From the NCBI GenBank assembly GCA_902526825.1, contig CABZMN010000001.1, positions 71,819-135,818 of the forward strand: a stretch of DNA of 64,000 bases, given 5' to 3'. The position numbers were made by a program, and so were the translations under genes. The stretch's first letter is position 1. Each line of letters starts with the position of its first letter. The DNA comes from an uncultured Candidatus Actinomarina sp. (GTDB lineage: Bacteria; Actinomycetota; Acidimicrobiia; Actinomarinales; Actinomarinaceae). The notes beneath the pieces are model-generated. The model was not told the DNA's origin. It ran no database searches and was given only the letters and a program-made list of their open reading frames with translations. Below are positions 42,999 through 52,811 of this stretch, piece by piece.

Positions 42999-44705
42999 GT
43001 GAATACAAAAACCATAAGAATATCTTGCGCACAATTATCTTTTTCTGTTGGTGCGATTCAAGAAAATAAAGATAAAATAATCAACACATTAAAGGAAGCT
43101 GAAAAAGTACATTCTGATATTGTCTTATTTCCAGAACTTGCCCTCACAGGCTATCCTCCCGAAGATTTGTTACTAAGAGAGAGTTTCGTCGGAAAAAATT
43201 TTGCGGTATTAGAAGAGATTGCAGAGTTTTCTGGAAAAACAAGTGGTGTAATTGGATTTGTTGATCGTAGCTTAAAGAATCAAAAAAGTGACAATGTTGA
43301 TAGAGATATAGCCAATGCCGCTGCGATTGTTCAAAATGGGGATGTTAAAGGAATTTATCATAAGTGTTTTCTACCTAATTACTCCGTTTTTGATGAAGCA
43401 AGATATTTTGACAAAGGCACAGATGCTTCAACTCTCTTTTGGTATGAAGATATTGCGGTAGGGATAAATATATGTGAAGATATTTGGATCGAAAATGGTC
43501 CAGCCGAAGAACAAGTAAAAAAAGGTGCTTCAATCATATTGAATATAAATGCATCTCCATTTGATTTAAACAAAATTAACCAAAGAAAAGACAAAGTAAA
43601 AAATAAAGCAAAAAAATTGGGCGTACCGATTGTTTATCTAAATATGGTTGGTGGTCAAGATGAACTTGTTTTTGATGGTGGATCATTTGTGGTTAATAAA
43701 AATGGAGAAATTGTATACATGGCTCCACAATTTGAAGAAGACTTTTTTACTTTAGATATTGAACTCGAACTAAAAGATATTATTTCAGAGTCAAATTTAT
43801 ATTTGAATGATAAGAATGTTGAGCTAGAACCATTAGTTAGTACAAAAGAGCTTGATAAAATCGAATCAATGTATGCTGCTCTGAAACTAGGTCTATCTGA
43901 CTATGTAACAAAAAATAAATTTAATAAAGTACTTGTTGGACTATCTGGTGGAATTGATTCAGCTTTAACGGCAACTATAGCTTGCGATGCGTTAACTCCA
44001 GAACATGTCATAGGTGTTGCAATGCCATCAAAATACAATCCAGAATCATCCTTAGATGATGCAAAACAACTTGCTAAAAACTTAGGTATAAATATGAAGG
44101 AAATCACCATTGAGGATACTGTTGAAAATATAAGAACATTAGTTTCTGAAAATATTGAAGAACAATTGAAAAATGTCGTAGATGAAAATATTCAGTCGAG
44201 GGTTAGGGGCAACCTCCTTATGGCACTATCAAATCAATTAAATGCTATGGTTGTCTCGACAGGCAACAAATCAGAAATGGCCGTAGGTTATGCTACTTTG
44301 TATGGAGACTTAGTTGGTGGATTCGCGCTCCTTAAAGATGTTTATAAAGCAGATGTATATAATCTAGCAAAATATAGAAATTCAATATCAGAGGTTATTC
44401 CACAAAACACTATAGAAAAAGAACCAAGCGCAGAGCTAAGTGAAAATCAGTTTGATTCAGACTCTCTTCCTAATTACGACACTTTAGATAAAATAATAAA
44501 ACTTTATATTGAAGAAGACTATTCCTCTGAGAAAATTATAAATTTTGGAATTGATAAAGATGTTGTATACGACGTGCTCGAAAAAATTGACAGAAATGAA
44601 TATAAGAGAAATCAAGTCGCTCCTGGTGTAAAATTGACAAACAGAGCTTTTGGAAAAGATAGAAGAATGCCAATTACAAATACATATAAACGAGAAAGAA
44701 ACTAA
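42999..44705 (+). CDS. nadE: Glutamine-dependent NAD+ synthetase
   Basis: A 568-residue two-domain enzyme with a GTG start. The N-terminal nitrilase-type glutaminase has Glu in FPELALTGYPPEDLL, Lys in YHKCFLPNY and Cys in INICEDIW. The C-terminal synthetase has the P-loop GLSGGIDSALT, the SRVRGNLLMA block and GNKSEMAVGYATLYGD. It amidates nicotinic-acid adenine dinucleotide using glutamine. It is shorter than the 680-residue mycobacterial form. The aminotransferase starts directly after its stop. Confidence 0.94.
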   Translation: MNTKTIRISCAQLSFSVGAIQENKDKIINTLKEAEKVHSDIVLFPELALTGYPPEDLLLRESFVGKNFAVLEEIAEFSGKTSGVIGFVDRSLKNQKSDNVDRDIANAAAIVQNGDVKGIYHKCFLPNYSVFDEARYFDKGTDASTLFWYEDIAVGINICEDIWIENGPAEEQVKKGASIILNINASPFDLNKINQRKDKVKNKAKKLGVPIVYLNMVGGQDELVFDGGSFVVNKNGEIVYMAPQFEEDFFTLDIELELKDIISESNLYLNDKNVELEPLVSTKELDKIESMYAALKLGLSDYVTKNKFNKVLVGLSGGIDSALTATIACDALTPEHVIGVAMPSKYNPESSLDDAKQLAKNLGINMKEITIEDTVENIRTLVSENIEEQLKNVVDENIQSRVRGNLLMALSNQLNAMVVSTGNKSEMAVGYATLYGDLVGGFALLKDVYKADVYNLAKYRNSISEVIPQNTIEKEPSAELSENQFDSDSLPNYDTLDKIIKLYIEEDYSSEKIINFGIDKDVVYDVLEKIDRNEYKRNQVAPGVKLTNRAFGKDRRMPITNTYKRERN

Positions 44706-45533
44706 ATGTATCTTATTAATGGGGTTGAGGTATCAAAAGAAGAATTTAATATACCTGTAGAAAACCTAGCTATCTGGAGAGGCGATGGAATTTTTGAAGC
44801 AATAGCCATACATAAAGGCTATTTATTTGGAATAGATAAGCACATGGAAAGATTCGCCCAATCTGCAGAAAAAATGTTTTTCAACAATATTAATTTTCAA
44901 GAAATAAAAGATAATCTTATTTCAATTGCTTCAAATTATGATGATGGCTACATGAGGGTAATTATTGGAAGAGGCTCGGATAAAGATAAAAGTGATGTCT
45001 ATATTTTTTATCAAGAACTAATTAACTTCCCTGAGAGCTTCACATTACAATCTCACTTGGCGCACTGGCATGCTGGAGGTGATTTTGATTTAAATGAAGT
45101 AAAAAATATTGGTTCAAAATCAATTTCTTATGCAATGAATCTTAATCAAACAAGATTAGCTGAAAAAAACGGGTACACAGATTCATTGTTATTGAACAAA
45201 GATGGAATCGTACTAGAAGGTCCGACATTTTGTGTAAGTTGGATAATTGGTAACAAAATTTATGTACCTGATTTAGAACTTGGGATATTAGATTCCATTA
45301 CTCGCCGTTCTCTCATCGATATAGCAAACGAGACAGATTTAGATTTAGAAATTTCTCGAATTCATATTAATGATATTTATAATGTTGATACCGTGTTTGC
45401 TCTATCAACAGCCAAACATGCAATTTTTGTAAGTAAAATTGATGACCAAGTTTACACTCAATCCCCCGTTCTAGAGAGGATCCGACAGTCATTTACCGAA
45501 TTTATTGACAAAGAAAGACAATTAAACAAGTAA
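44706..45533 (+). CDS. Class IV aminotransferase (BCAT / aminodeoxychorismate lyase-like)
   Basis: A 275-residue fold-type IV PLP enzyme. The PLP-binding Lys lies in IGSKSISYAMNLNQTRLAEKN (about 138-158), followed by the conserved TDSLLLNKDGIVLEGPTFCV and the glycine-rich ILDSITRRSL. It could be a branched-chain or D-amino-acid aminotransferase or aminodeoxychorismate lyase (pabC); nothing nearby resolves this. It abuts nadE and is followed 15 bases later by selD. Confidence 0.75.
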   Translation: MYLINGVEVSKEEFNIPVENLAIWRGDGIFEAIAIHKGYLFGIDKHMERFAQSAEKMFFNNINFQEIKDNLISIASNYDDGYMRVIIGRGSDKDKSDVYIFYQELINFPESFTLQSHLAHWHAGGDFDLNEVKNIGSKSISYAMNLNQTRLAEKNGYTDSLLLNKDGIVLEGPTFCVSWIIGNKIYVPDLELGILDSITRRSLIDIANETDLDLEISRIHINDIYNVDTVFALSTAKHAIFVSKIDDQVYTQSPVLERIRQSFTEFIDKERQLNK

Positions 45534-45548
45534 TCAAAGGAGGTTCAA

Positions 45549-46571
45549 TTGAGATTAACTGAATACTCTCATGGCGCTGGTTGAGCTTGTAAACTCTCAC
45601 CTGGTGAGCTTGCTCAAGTTTTGATGCAATTTAAAAATCATAAAGCTATTAAATCTCCGAATTTATTAGTTGGACTAAATAATCCTGATGATGGAGGAGT
45701 TATTCAAGTTGGTGATCAAAAAATAATTCAAACTGTTGATTTTTTTACTCCCATTCTTGATAATCCTTACGATTGGGGAAGAGTAGCAGCCGCAAATGCC
45801 CTATCAGACGTCTATGCAATGGGAGGAGAACCTATTTCAGCTTTACAGTTAGTTTGTTGGCCTCGTAGTGAAATAAGTTTTGATATATTGTCTGAGGTTA
45901 TTAAAGGTGGTCTTGATACAATGCAAAAAGCACATTGTACTGTCATTGGAGGTCACAGTATCGACGACAAAGAACCAAAATATGGTTTCTCAATCACTGG
46001 TGTTATAAAAGATAAGATATTTAAAAATAATGAAATTAAGGATGGAGATAGACTTTTTCTAACAAAACCAATAGGAACTGGGATTATTACAACTGCAATT
46101 AAAAGAGGAGTTGCTTCTGACGAAAGCATAAAAATTGTAACCGACATTATGACTGAACTAAATAAAAAATCATTAAATTTTTCACTGGATAATAATGCAA
46201 ATGCAATTACAGATATAACTGGTTTTGGATTGTTGGGGCATTTGTATGAAATGCTCAATGATTCCAATTTATCAGCAACAATTAAATTTGATTCTGTTCC
46301 TTTGATTGAAAATATTTATGATTATTTGGATAAAGAAATATTTCCTTCTGGAAGCTTGAGAAATTATGAATACCTATCAGACAAATTTATTTCTGATCTG
46401 GATGAGCAATCTTTGAAAATATTATGTGATGCACAAACCAACGGTGGTTTTCTCATTTCAATACCTAAGAATCAAAATATTAAACTTCAAAAAGATATGG
46501 AGATTAACAAAAATATTTGGGAAATAGGTGAAATTAATTCTAAATATAATGAAAAGATAAATATTATTTAG
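45549..46571 (+). CDS. selD: Selenide, water dikinase SelD, itself a selenoprotein
   Basis: About 340 residues. The true start is a TTG at 45549, five bases after a strong AAAGGAGG (45536-45543). Codon 12 is TGA (45582-45584) in the active-site motif HGAGUACK, where other SelD proteins carry Sec or Cys, so it must be read as selenocysteine. A caller that stops at TGA would begin wrongly at 45621. The rest (PDDGGVIQVG, the AANALSDVYAMGG metal loop, GGHSIDD, DITGFGLLGH, TNGGFL) is classical SelD. It makes selenophosphate for Sec-tRNA and thus supplies its own Sec. Confidence 0.95.
45581..45617 (+). promoter_or_regulatory. Putative bacterial SECIS element in selD
   Basis: TTGAGC (45581-45586), which contains the UGA codon, pairs with GCTCAA (45612-45617). 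An inner stem CTCAC (45596-45600) pairs with GTGAG (45604-45608), leaving an apical CTG (or CCTGG) loop. UGA at the base of a stem-loop directly downstream is the bacterial SECIS layout. Confidence 0.7.
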
Positions 46572-46574
46572 AAG

Positions 46575-47495
46575 ATGATAAAAACAATTGCTAAAGTTTT
46601 CGCTTTCACTTCCATATTCAAGAATTTGGTTTTGACTCAAAAAAGTAAAACAGAAGGAATAACCCAATTACATCCTATAAAGATTCCCGGAAGAACTGTC
46701 TTTGTGAGAGAGAAAGAATATTTTATTAGAGAAAACATTGTTGAGGGCACAATACCAATTGTTTTTCTGCATAGTTGGGGTACTGACTCACTTGGGAGTT
46801 GGTTTAATGTTCTTCCTAAAATTAAAAATGTTAGTTCATTTATAACTATTGATTTTAAAAATCATGGAAGATCGGATGCCAGTTGGGAAAGATGGAGTGT
46901 TGATGAGAATGCAGACATAGTAATAAGCATTCTAGATGAATTAAATGTATCAGAATGCCATGTAGTAGGTTGGTCCATGGGAAGTGCAGTTGCACTAACA
47001 ATATCCAAAAAAATTCCGGAAAGAATAAATAAAATGGTTTTGGTTACACCATTTAGCTGGATCGAGGGAGAGAGGTATAAAGACAACTTTCTTTTCAAAT
47101 TACTTGTTGGTGTAGTAAGAATTAGAGAAAGACTTTTTCCTAATAAAAATCCACAATCTAAATATTCTTTTCTCAAAAAATCTAGTGCTCTAAAAAATGA
47201 GTTTACCGATTGGGCGTGGAACAATCTTCATCGCTCTAAAGATGATTTCATCTATGGAGATGGTGGAAGACACGTAGTAGCTTTTGATTCAAGAGACTGG
47301 CTAGGTGATATTGAAACTGAAACCTTGGTGCTAATTGGTGGTAAAGACAGTCTTGTACCTCAAAAAGCATCGCAAGAAGTGACTACAAAAATGCAAAATA
47401 TAACATCCATAACATTTACTAATGCATTTCATGGAATACCATGGACACATGATGAAGAACTTGTTGAAGAGCTCACTAAATTTTTGAATTTATGA
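46575..47495 (+). CDS. Alpha/beta hydrolase
   Basis: A 306-residue alpha/beta-fold hydrolase. The oxyanion-hole region is FLHSWGTDSLGSW (about 64-76), the nucleophile elbow GWSMGSA (about 133-139), the acid residue is in GGKDSLVP, and the catalytic His in NAFHGIPW near the end. It resembles BioH-like/ester hydrolases; the substrate is not evident. It begins three bases after selD and overlaps the glycosyltransferase by four bases, so it is in the same operon. Confidence 0.8.
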   Translation: MIKTIAKVFAFTSIFKNLVLTQKSKTEGITQLHPIKIPGRTVFVREKEYFIRENIVEGTIPIVFLHSWGTDSLGSWFNVLPKIKNVSSFITIDFKNHGRSDASWERWSVDENADIVISILDELNVSECHVVGWSMGSAVALTISKKIPERINKMVLVTPFSWIEGERYKDNFLFKLLVGVVRIRERLFPNKNPQSKYSFLKKSSALKNEFTDWAWNNLHRSKDDFIYGDGGRHVVAFDSRDWLGDIETETLVLIGGKDSLVPQKASQEVTTKMQNITSITFTNAFHGIPWTHDEELVEELTKFLNL

Positions 47496-48622
47496 AAAAT
47501 GTTCTATTTATTGCACCAACTACATATCAACTTCCTTTAACTGAAAACTTAAAAAAAAAGTTCATTACATTAAGTGAAGTTTGTAATGTTTCTGTTCTAG
47601 CTTTTGCAAACAGTAAAACTTTTTTAAACGAGACATATGGAAACTTCTACTTAAATAAAAAGATAAAAAATCGTTTATTAAATTATTTTAGAATTATTCA
47701 AATTTCAATCTTTACCACCTACAAAATTATTAAAAAGGAAAATATAAATATTGTATGTTTTCAAGATCCAGTATCTTCTTTTTTTTCAATTCTATTTTTA
47801 AAGGCAAGAGGAGTTGAAGTTAAAATAATTGTTGAGACTCATGGTGATTTCATCGAAACCTTGAGTTTAGAGAAAAATTTAGTTTTACCAAGGTTATACA
47901 AAAAACTATTTTACATAATGGCCAAATACTCTATTGGTAAATCAAATATTATAAGAGCAGTTTCATCTTCGACTGAACAACAAATTTTAGATATAGATTC
48001 TTCAAAAAGTATTGTAAGGTTTCCTGCTTGGATTGATTTTAAAGATTTTCAAAATATTGAACCTAAGGCACTTTCTAAAGAAAAATTTAATATTCTATTT
48101 ATTGGAAGTGTCACAGATAGAAAAAAACCCCATATGATAATTGAGGCAATTCAAAGAATAAATGACAAAAGGTATCATTTATCAATTGTTGGGCCCACTC
48201 CTAATGAAAAATATTATAAGGAGCTCAAGGACTTAATAGATAAATCAGACCTTCAAAATCAAGTTTCATTGATAGGAGTTGTTGATAGGGAAAGGGTTAA
48301 AGATTATTATTCGACTTCAAATTTGATGATTCTCCCTTCAGTATCAGAGGGGCTTGCACGCGTAATTTTTGAATCACAAGTAGCAATGTGCCCAGTACTT
48401 GTTACAGATGCTCCAGGTATGAGTGATATTGTCATTGATGGTCAAACAGGATATGTTTTTGAAAGTAATAATCTAGACAGCCTCTCCTTAAAGATTGAAT
48501 ACATAAAAAATAATTTTGACGAGGCATCTTTAGTTGCTAAGAATGCAAAGGGATTTATTTTATCTAATTATTCTGAAGATAATTTTAAATTTAGTTTCAA
48601 AAAACTTTTTGATACAGTTTAA
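47492..48622 (+). CDS. Glycosyltransferase family 4
   Basis: A 376-residue GT-B enzyme. The C-terminal half has the donor-site pattern: FIGSVTDRKKPHMIIEAI (about 203-220), SIVGPTPNEKYY, and the EX7E-type PSVSEGLARVIFE followed by GMSDIVIDGQTGYVFE. It likely transfers a sugar from a nucleotide donor to a surface glycan or lipid. It overlaps the upstream hydrolase by an ATGA. Acceptor and sugar cannot be read from sequence. Confidence 0.82.
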   Translation: MKNVLFIAPTTYQLPLTENLKKKFITLSEVCNVSVLAFANSKTFLNETYGNFYLNKKIKNRLLNYFRIIQISIFTTYKIIKKENINIVCFQDPVSSFFSILFLKARGVEVKIIVETHGDFIETLSLEKNLVLPRLYKKLFYIMAKYSIGKSNIIRAVSSSTEQQILDIDSSKSIVRFPAWIDFKDFQNIEPKALSKEKFNILFIGSVTDRKKPHMIIEAIQRINDKRYHLSIVGPTPNEKYYKELKDLIDKSDLQNQVSLIGVVDRERVKDYYSTSNLMILPSVSEGLARVIFESQVAMCPVLVTDAPGMSDIVIDGQTGYVFESNNLDSLSLKIEYIKNNFDEASLVAKNAKGFILSNYSEDNFKFSFKKLFDTV

Positions 48623-48659
48623 TTTCAAAACTGTCTACGCAACTTGCTATTCTTGTAAC

Positions 48660-49685
48660 ATGGAAATTTTATTTTTGGGGATAATTTCAGTGCTTTTAAT
48701 AGCAATTTTATATTTTGTTACAAAAAAAGATAATTCTGAAGAACAAAATAAGGACGAATATTTGATAAAAGGAATTGTTAGTGAAATTATTGAAAATGAA
48801 GAATCTCAAATTTATAAATTATTGAACAAATCTGATCAAACTGTAAAAGAGTTTCTTGAAAAAACTGGTGAAATAAAAAGTTCTATATCAGGAGTAGATC
48901 AACAAACTCGAAATTTAATATCAGTTTTAAACAATAATCAAAGTAGGGGCCAGTGGGCTGAGTTTCAAGTTGAAGATCTCTTAGGAATTATGGATTATAA
49001 AGAAGGGATACATTACGAAACTCAAAAAATAATGAAGAGTGGTACAAAACCTGACTTTACTTTTTACCTTCCAGATGACAAATCGATCAATATGGATTCA
49101 AAATTCCCGCTTACGATATATATGGAAATTGCAAAACTTAATAGAGATTTAGAAGATGAAACTTTAGATGAAATAGCAAGACGAGAAATAACAGATTCTA
49201 TAAAGGCCAAAACTAAAGAATTCTTAGATAAAGCAATTAAAACCAAAATAGATGATACTGCTTCGAGAGAGGGCTACATTGCTCCTGATGAAGATACCGT
49301 AGACTTTGTTTTAATGTATATTCCACTTGAGAATTTATATCATTTTCTTCTCACTTCAGTTATTGGTTCTTTGAAAACACCAGTTATTGAATATGCCTTT
49401 TCAAGGAAAGTTATATTAGTAAGTCCACAAACATTAATGGCCTATCTTGAAACAATAAGACATTCAATGAAACTATTTAGTTTACAAACTGATACTAAGA
49501 ATATTCTTGCTACTCATGAAAAAATAAAAAATGAAATTAGGAAATTTATTGATTCATTTGATGATGTAACAAAGAGATTAGACCAAACTGTTGAATCGTT
49601 TGAATCTTTAAAGACTACAAGAGTCAATAAACTTGAAAAATCATTTGAAGAACTTGATCAGGTAAATAAACAACTTGAAGATTAA
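48660..49685 (+). CDS. rmuC: RmuC-family DNA recombination protein
   Basis: About 341 residues from the ATG at 48660; the open frame goes back to 48534 but overlaps the glycosyltransferase heavily. It has an N-terminal membrane anchor (ILFLGIISVLLIAILYFV), a coiled-coil region, then the RmuC nuclease-like core: SRGQWAEFQVEDLLG, KPDFTFYLPDDKSINMDSKFP and YIPLENLYHFLL. RmuC limits recombination at inverted repeats. The C terminus is helical. The stop overlaps the convergent CoA-binding gene (TTAA). Confidence 0.88.
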   Translation: MEILFLGIISVLLIAILYFVTKKDNSEEQNKDEYLIKGIVSEIIENEESQIYKLLNKSDQTVKEFLEKTGEIKSSISGVDQQTRNLISVLNNNQSRGQWAEFQVEDLLGIMDYKEGIHYETQKIMKSGTKPDFTFYLPDDKSINMDSKFPLTIYMEIAKLNRDLEDETLDEIARREITDSIKAKTKEFLDKAIKTKIDDTASREGYIAPDEDTVDFVLMYIPLENLYHFLLTSVIGSLKTPVIEYAFSRKVILVSPQTLMAYLETIRHSMKLFSLQTDTKNILATHEKIKNEIRKFIDSFDDVTKRLDQTVESFESLKTTRVNKLEKSFEELDQVNKQLED

Positions 49686-50074
49686 TAACTAGAAGACAAT
49701 CTTGTTACAACCATAATGCATTTGTCATCTATGTAACTTTTTTTGTTAATTTTTAAGAATTCTGAAATTTCATCACTTTCTGCACCTGGTTGGTACCAAA
49801 AATTGTCATACCCATTCTCAACCAAATCTCTTGTAACAACTAATCCTTCATCTGGAGGTATTACAAAATTGATTATCGAGGGGATTTCTTCAATCATTTC
49901 TACACTTTTATATGTTTTAAGTCCTTCAATTTCTTTTTCTTTGTTATTAACCGGATAAACAGTGTATCCCTTTTTTGTTAAATCTAATAAAATTTTATTT
50001 CCATATTTTCTAGGATCATTTGATGATCCAATGAGAGCAATAGAGTTACTTTTATTCTTTAAAGATTCAATCAA
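49682..50074 (-). CDS. CoA-binding domain protein (YccU type)
   Basis: A 130-residue Rossmann-fold CoA-binding protein. SIALIGSSNDPRKYGNKIL (about 11-29) holds the phosphate-binding glycines, YPVNNKEKEIEG the second strand, and the FWYQPGAESDE block (about 91-101) is conserved in YccU-like proteins. The function is unknown; binding of CoA or acyl-CoA is expected. It directly follows the acyl-CoA dehydrogenase gene on the same strand, with adjoining stop and start. Confidence 0.82.
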   Translation of the reverse strand: MIESLKNKSNSIALIGSSNDPRKYGNKILLDLTKKGYTVYPVNNKEKEIEGLKTYKSVEMIEEIPSIINFVIPPDEGLVVTRDLVENGYDNFWYQPGAESDEISEFLKINKKSYIDDKCIMVVTRLSSSY

Positions 50075-51865
50075 TTAGAAATTATCAGCCTTCATGGCAT
50101 AAAGATCATCTTTACCTGCTGTAACAGCTGAAGCATAACCAGATGTCAATGGAAGTAGTTGTTCCATATAAAATTTTGAAAGGGTTAATTTATCGGTATA
50201 AAACTCATCTTTAGTTTCTTTAAATTTTTTGTTTGCCAAAATAGCAGCTTTACCCATATAGTATCCACCAAGAACTTGTCCAAACATTTTCAAATAAGGT
50301 GTAGCAGCAGCACTTGCGTCAACAAGTTCTCCTTCTAACATTCTTCCACCAAGCCACAATGTAACCTCGGATAATGTAGCGACTTCTTTTTCAAGCTTTT
50401 CTGCCATAGATGCAATTACTTCATCATCTTTCTTCATTTCCTCTATAAGTTCATTTACATCACCCAATAATCTTTGCATTGCTTGACCATTGTCTAATGG
50501 GAGTTTTCTAAACATTAAATCTAAGGCTTGAATTCCATTTGTTCCTTCATAAATTGGTGCAATTCTTGAATCCCTCAGATATTGAGCTACTCCAGTCTCT
50601 TCCACATAACCCATTCCACCATAAACTTGTATAGCCATAGAAGAAAGTTCAACTCCTAAATCTGATATCCATGCTTTAGTAATTGGAGTCAAGATTCCAC
50701 ATCTTTCTTCACCAAAAGCCTTCATTTCCTCATCTTCTGCAAAGTATTCTACATCTAGCATTAATTGATTGTCATACATCATATATCTCATTGCATCAAC
50801 GTATGATTTAATTGTCATAAGCATTCTTCTAACATCTGCATGATCAATAATTGTTGAGTTTTTAGCATCCTCTTTTGACATTCCAACAGGGCGACCTTGG
50901 ACTCTATCCCTAGCATATTGGGCAGCACCCTGTAGAGATCCTGATGCGCAAGCAAGACCTTGTCCACCTACCCATACTCTTGCCTCATTCATCATTGTGA
51001 ACATGTAGTTAAGTCCTCTGTTTTCCTCTCCAACTAAATACCCAACTGACTCGTTATATTCCATAACACATGTTGGACTTGCGTGAATACCTAATTTTTC
51101 CTCGATAGAGTTACATGTGACATTGTTGCTTTCTCCAGAAGAGCCATCATCATTGACCATCATTTTTGGAACTATAAACATAGAAATACCTTTTGTTCCT
51201 TCAGGTGAACCAGGTACTTTTGCAAGTACTAAATGAATGATGTTGTCAGTCATATCATGTTCTCCAAAAGTAATCCAAACTTTTGTTCCAGTTATTTTAT
51301 AAGTTCCATCATCTTGAGGCTCTGCTTTTGTAGTGATCGTTCCAAGATCAGATCCTGATTGTGGCTCACTAAGGTTCATAGTTCCTGTCCACTCACCTGA
51401 AACTAATTTAGGTAAAAACTTTTCTTTTTGTTCTTCACTCCCATGAAAATTAATTGCTGAAATTGCTCCGGCACTTAAACCTGGTGCCAGTCCAAAAGCG
51501 AGATTTGCACTACTTAAAATTTCAAGAGTTCCTCCGGAGAGTGCAATTGGCATTCCTCCTCCACCAATTTCTGATGGTAACGAAATCGAAGCCCACCCAG
51601 CTTCGGCAAATCTTTTATAAGCGTCGACAAATTCAGATGGCATCGATACTTTTCCATTGTCAATAGTTGCCCCTTGTTGGTCACCAATTGCATTTATTGG
51701 TGCCAAAACTTCTTCTGCAAATTTTGCACATTCTTCCATAGTTGGAATGACAATATCCTCAGTGAAGTCACTAAATGCTGGTATTTTACCAATAACGTCA
51801 TAAGTGTCTACTACTTCGTATCCAAACACTATATCTTTAATTGGGGCCTTGTATGCGACAGCCAT
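50075..51865 (-). CDS. Acyl-CoA dehydrogenase, long form with C-terminal extension
   Basis: A 596-residue FadE-type flavoenzyme. FAD and acyl-CoA segments are visible: NLSEPQSGSDLGTI (about 167-180), WITFGEHD, and QVYGGMGYVEETGVAQYLRDSRIAPIYEGTNGIQ (about 412-445), where the Glu of YEGTNGIQ is the usual base in this subgroup. The last 130 residues form the additional ACDH C-terminal domain. It introduces the first double bond of beta-oxidation, with ETF as acceptor; EtfD at 38.8 kb would receive the electrons. Confidence 0.9.
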   Translation of the reverse strand: MAVAYKAPIKDIVFGYEVVDTYDVIGKIPAFSDFTEDIVIPTMEECAKFAEEVLAPINAIGDQQGATIDNGKVSMPSEFVDAYKRFAEAGWASISLPSEIGGGGMPIALSGGTLEILSSANLAFGLAPGLSAGAISAINFHGSEEQKEKFLPKLVSGEWTGTMNLSEPQSGSDLGTITTKAEPQDDGTYKITGTKVWITFGEHDMTDNIIHLVLAKVPGSPEGTKGISMFIVPKMMVNDDGSSGESNNVTCNSIEEKLGIHASPTCVMEYNESVGYLVGEENRGLNYMFTMMNEARVWVGGQGLACASGSLQGAAQYARDRVQGRPVGMSKEDAKNSTIIDHADVRRMLMTIKSYVDAMRYMMYDNQLMLDVEYFAEDEEMKAFGEERCGILTPITKAWISDLGVELSSMAIQVYGGMGYVEETGVAQYLRDSRIAPIYEGTNGIQALDLMFRKLPLDNGQAMQRLLGDVNELIEEMKKDDEVIASMAEKLEKEVATLSEVTLWLGGRMLEGELVDASAAATPYLKMFGQVLGGYYMGKAAILANKKFKETKDEFYTDKLTLSKFYMEQLLPLTSGYASAVTAGKDDLYAMKADNF

Positions 51866-51904
51866 ATTCTATTTTAAACGTAAAGTATCAAAATTATAAA
51901 ATTC

Positions 51905-52750
51905 TCAGCGCGGTTTTATTTCAATTAATTCTGAGACTTCTTTTATTTTCTCCATGGTGGGAAGTTCATTAGTTCCAGCAACAATTGCTCCTGATGCACA
52001 CGCACCTTTAACATTCTCAATTAAGTTTTCTACACCAAATGCACCAATGTACGCAGCAGTTGCATCTCCAGCCCCAGTTGAATTTATAGTTTTGAAATCT
52101 GGTGGTGTAATTTCTAAAACCCCATCTTTACTAATCAACCTTGCAGGAAGATTTGATGATGTTAAAAGTATCCAATCAACGTATTCTTCATTTATTAATC
52201 TGTTTGCTTCAATCACATCAATTTCATCTTTACTTACAACTAAAAAATTAATTCTGTAAGTAATTTCTTCTTGGTAGCCTGCTTGAGTAATAAAAATATC
52301 ATGGCTTATACTTTCTAAATCTTGTTTTATAAACGGAATCGAATACCTATCCACAATCAATGAGTCAAATTTTTTAACTTCTTTCAAATTATTCCACTTA
52401 CAAAAGTTATAACCCGAGGAAATTATTGTCCTTTCACCCTTTTTATCTACATAAATCGAACAAGTTGGTGTATCGTGATTTTCAAAAATTATATTTTCAT
52501 AGTTTATGTTTGAATTCTCAAAATGTTTGATCATGTATTTACCAAACTCATCACTACCTATACTATTTCCTGCGACTCCAACATTAAGACCCCAGTTGGA
52601 TATATTTTCTGCACAATTCGTAGCTGTACCTCCTGCTCTGATTAAGTATTTGTTACTTCTTATATCTCCACCTAAATCTGGAAGTTCATCGATGAAATAT
52701 ATAAAATCAGGATTCAGAGTGCCAAAACTCAATATATTATTAAATGACAT
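51905..52750 (-). CDS. PfkB-family carbohydrate kinase
   Basis: A 281-residue ribokinase-like kinase. The N-terminal GGDIRSNKYLIRAGGTATNCAENI segment is PfkB signature 1, and the catalytic motif STGAGDATAAYIGAFG (about 223-238) holds the base Asp. It phosphorylates a sugar or nucleoside; nothing adjacent names the substrate. It starts 61 bases from the divergent ferritin-like protein gene. Family firm, substrate unknown. Confidence 0.82.
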   Translation of the reverse strand: MSFNNILSFGTLNPDFIYFIDELPDLGGDIRSNKYLIRAGGTATNCAENISNWGLNVGVAGNSIGSDEFGKYMIKHFENSNINYENIIFENHDTPTCSIYVDKKGERTIISSGYNFCKWNNLKEVKKFDSLIVDRYSIPFIKQDLESISHDIFITQAGYQEEITYRINFLVVSKDEIDVIEANRLINEEYVDWILLTSSNLPARLISKDGVLEITPPDFKTINSTGAGDATAAYIGAFGVENLIENVKGACASGAIVAGTNELPTMEKIKEVSELIEIKPR

Positions 52751-52811
52751 AGTTACTATTCTATGCTTTAAAAATTTATCATATAAGCCGAATTTTGCTT
52801 AAATATTAATC

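Noticed and set aside
48534-48660. Longer rmuC start at 48534
   Set aside because: It would overlap the glycosyltransferase by 89 bases, and the residues before the Met at 48660 do not resemble RmuC; the membrane anchor starts directly after that Met.
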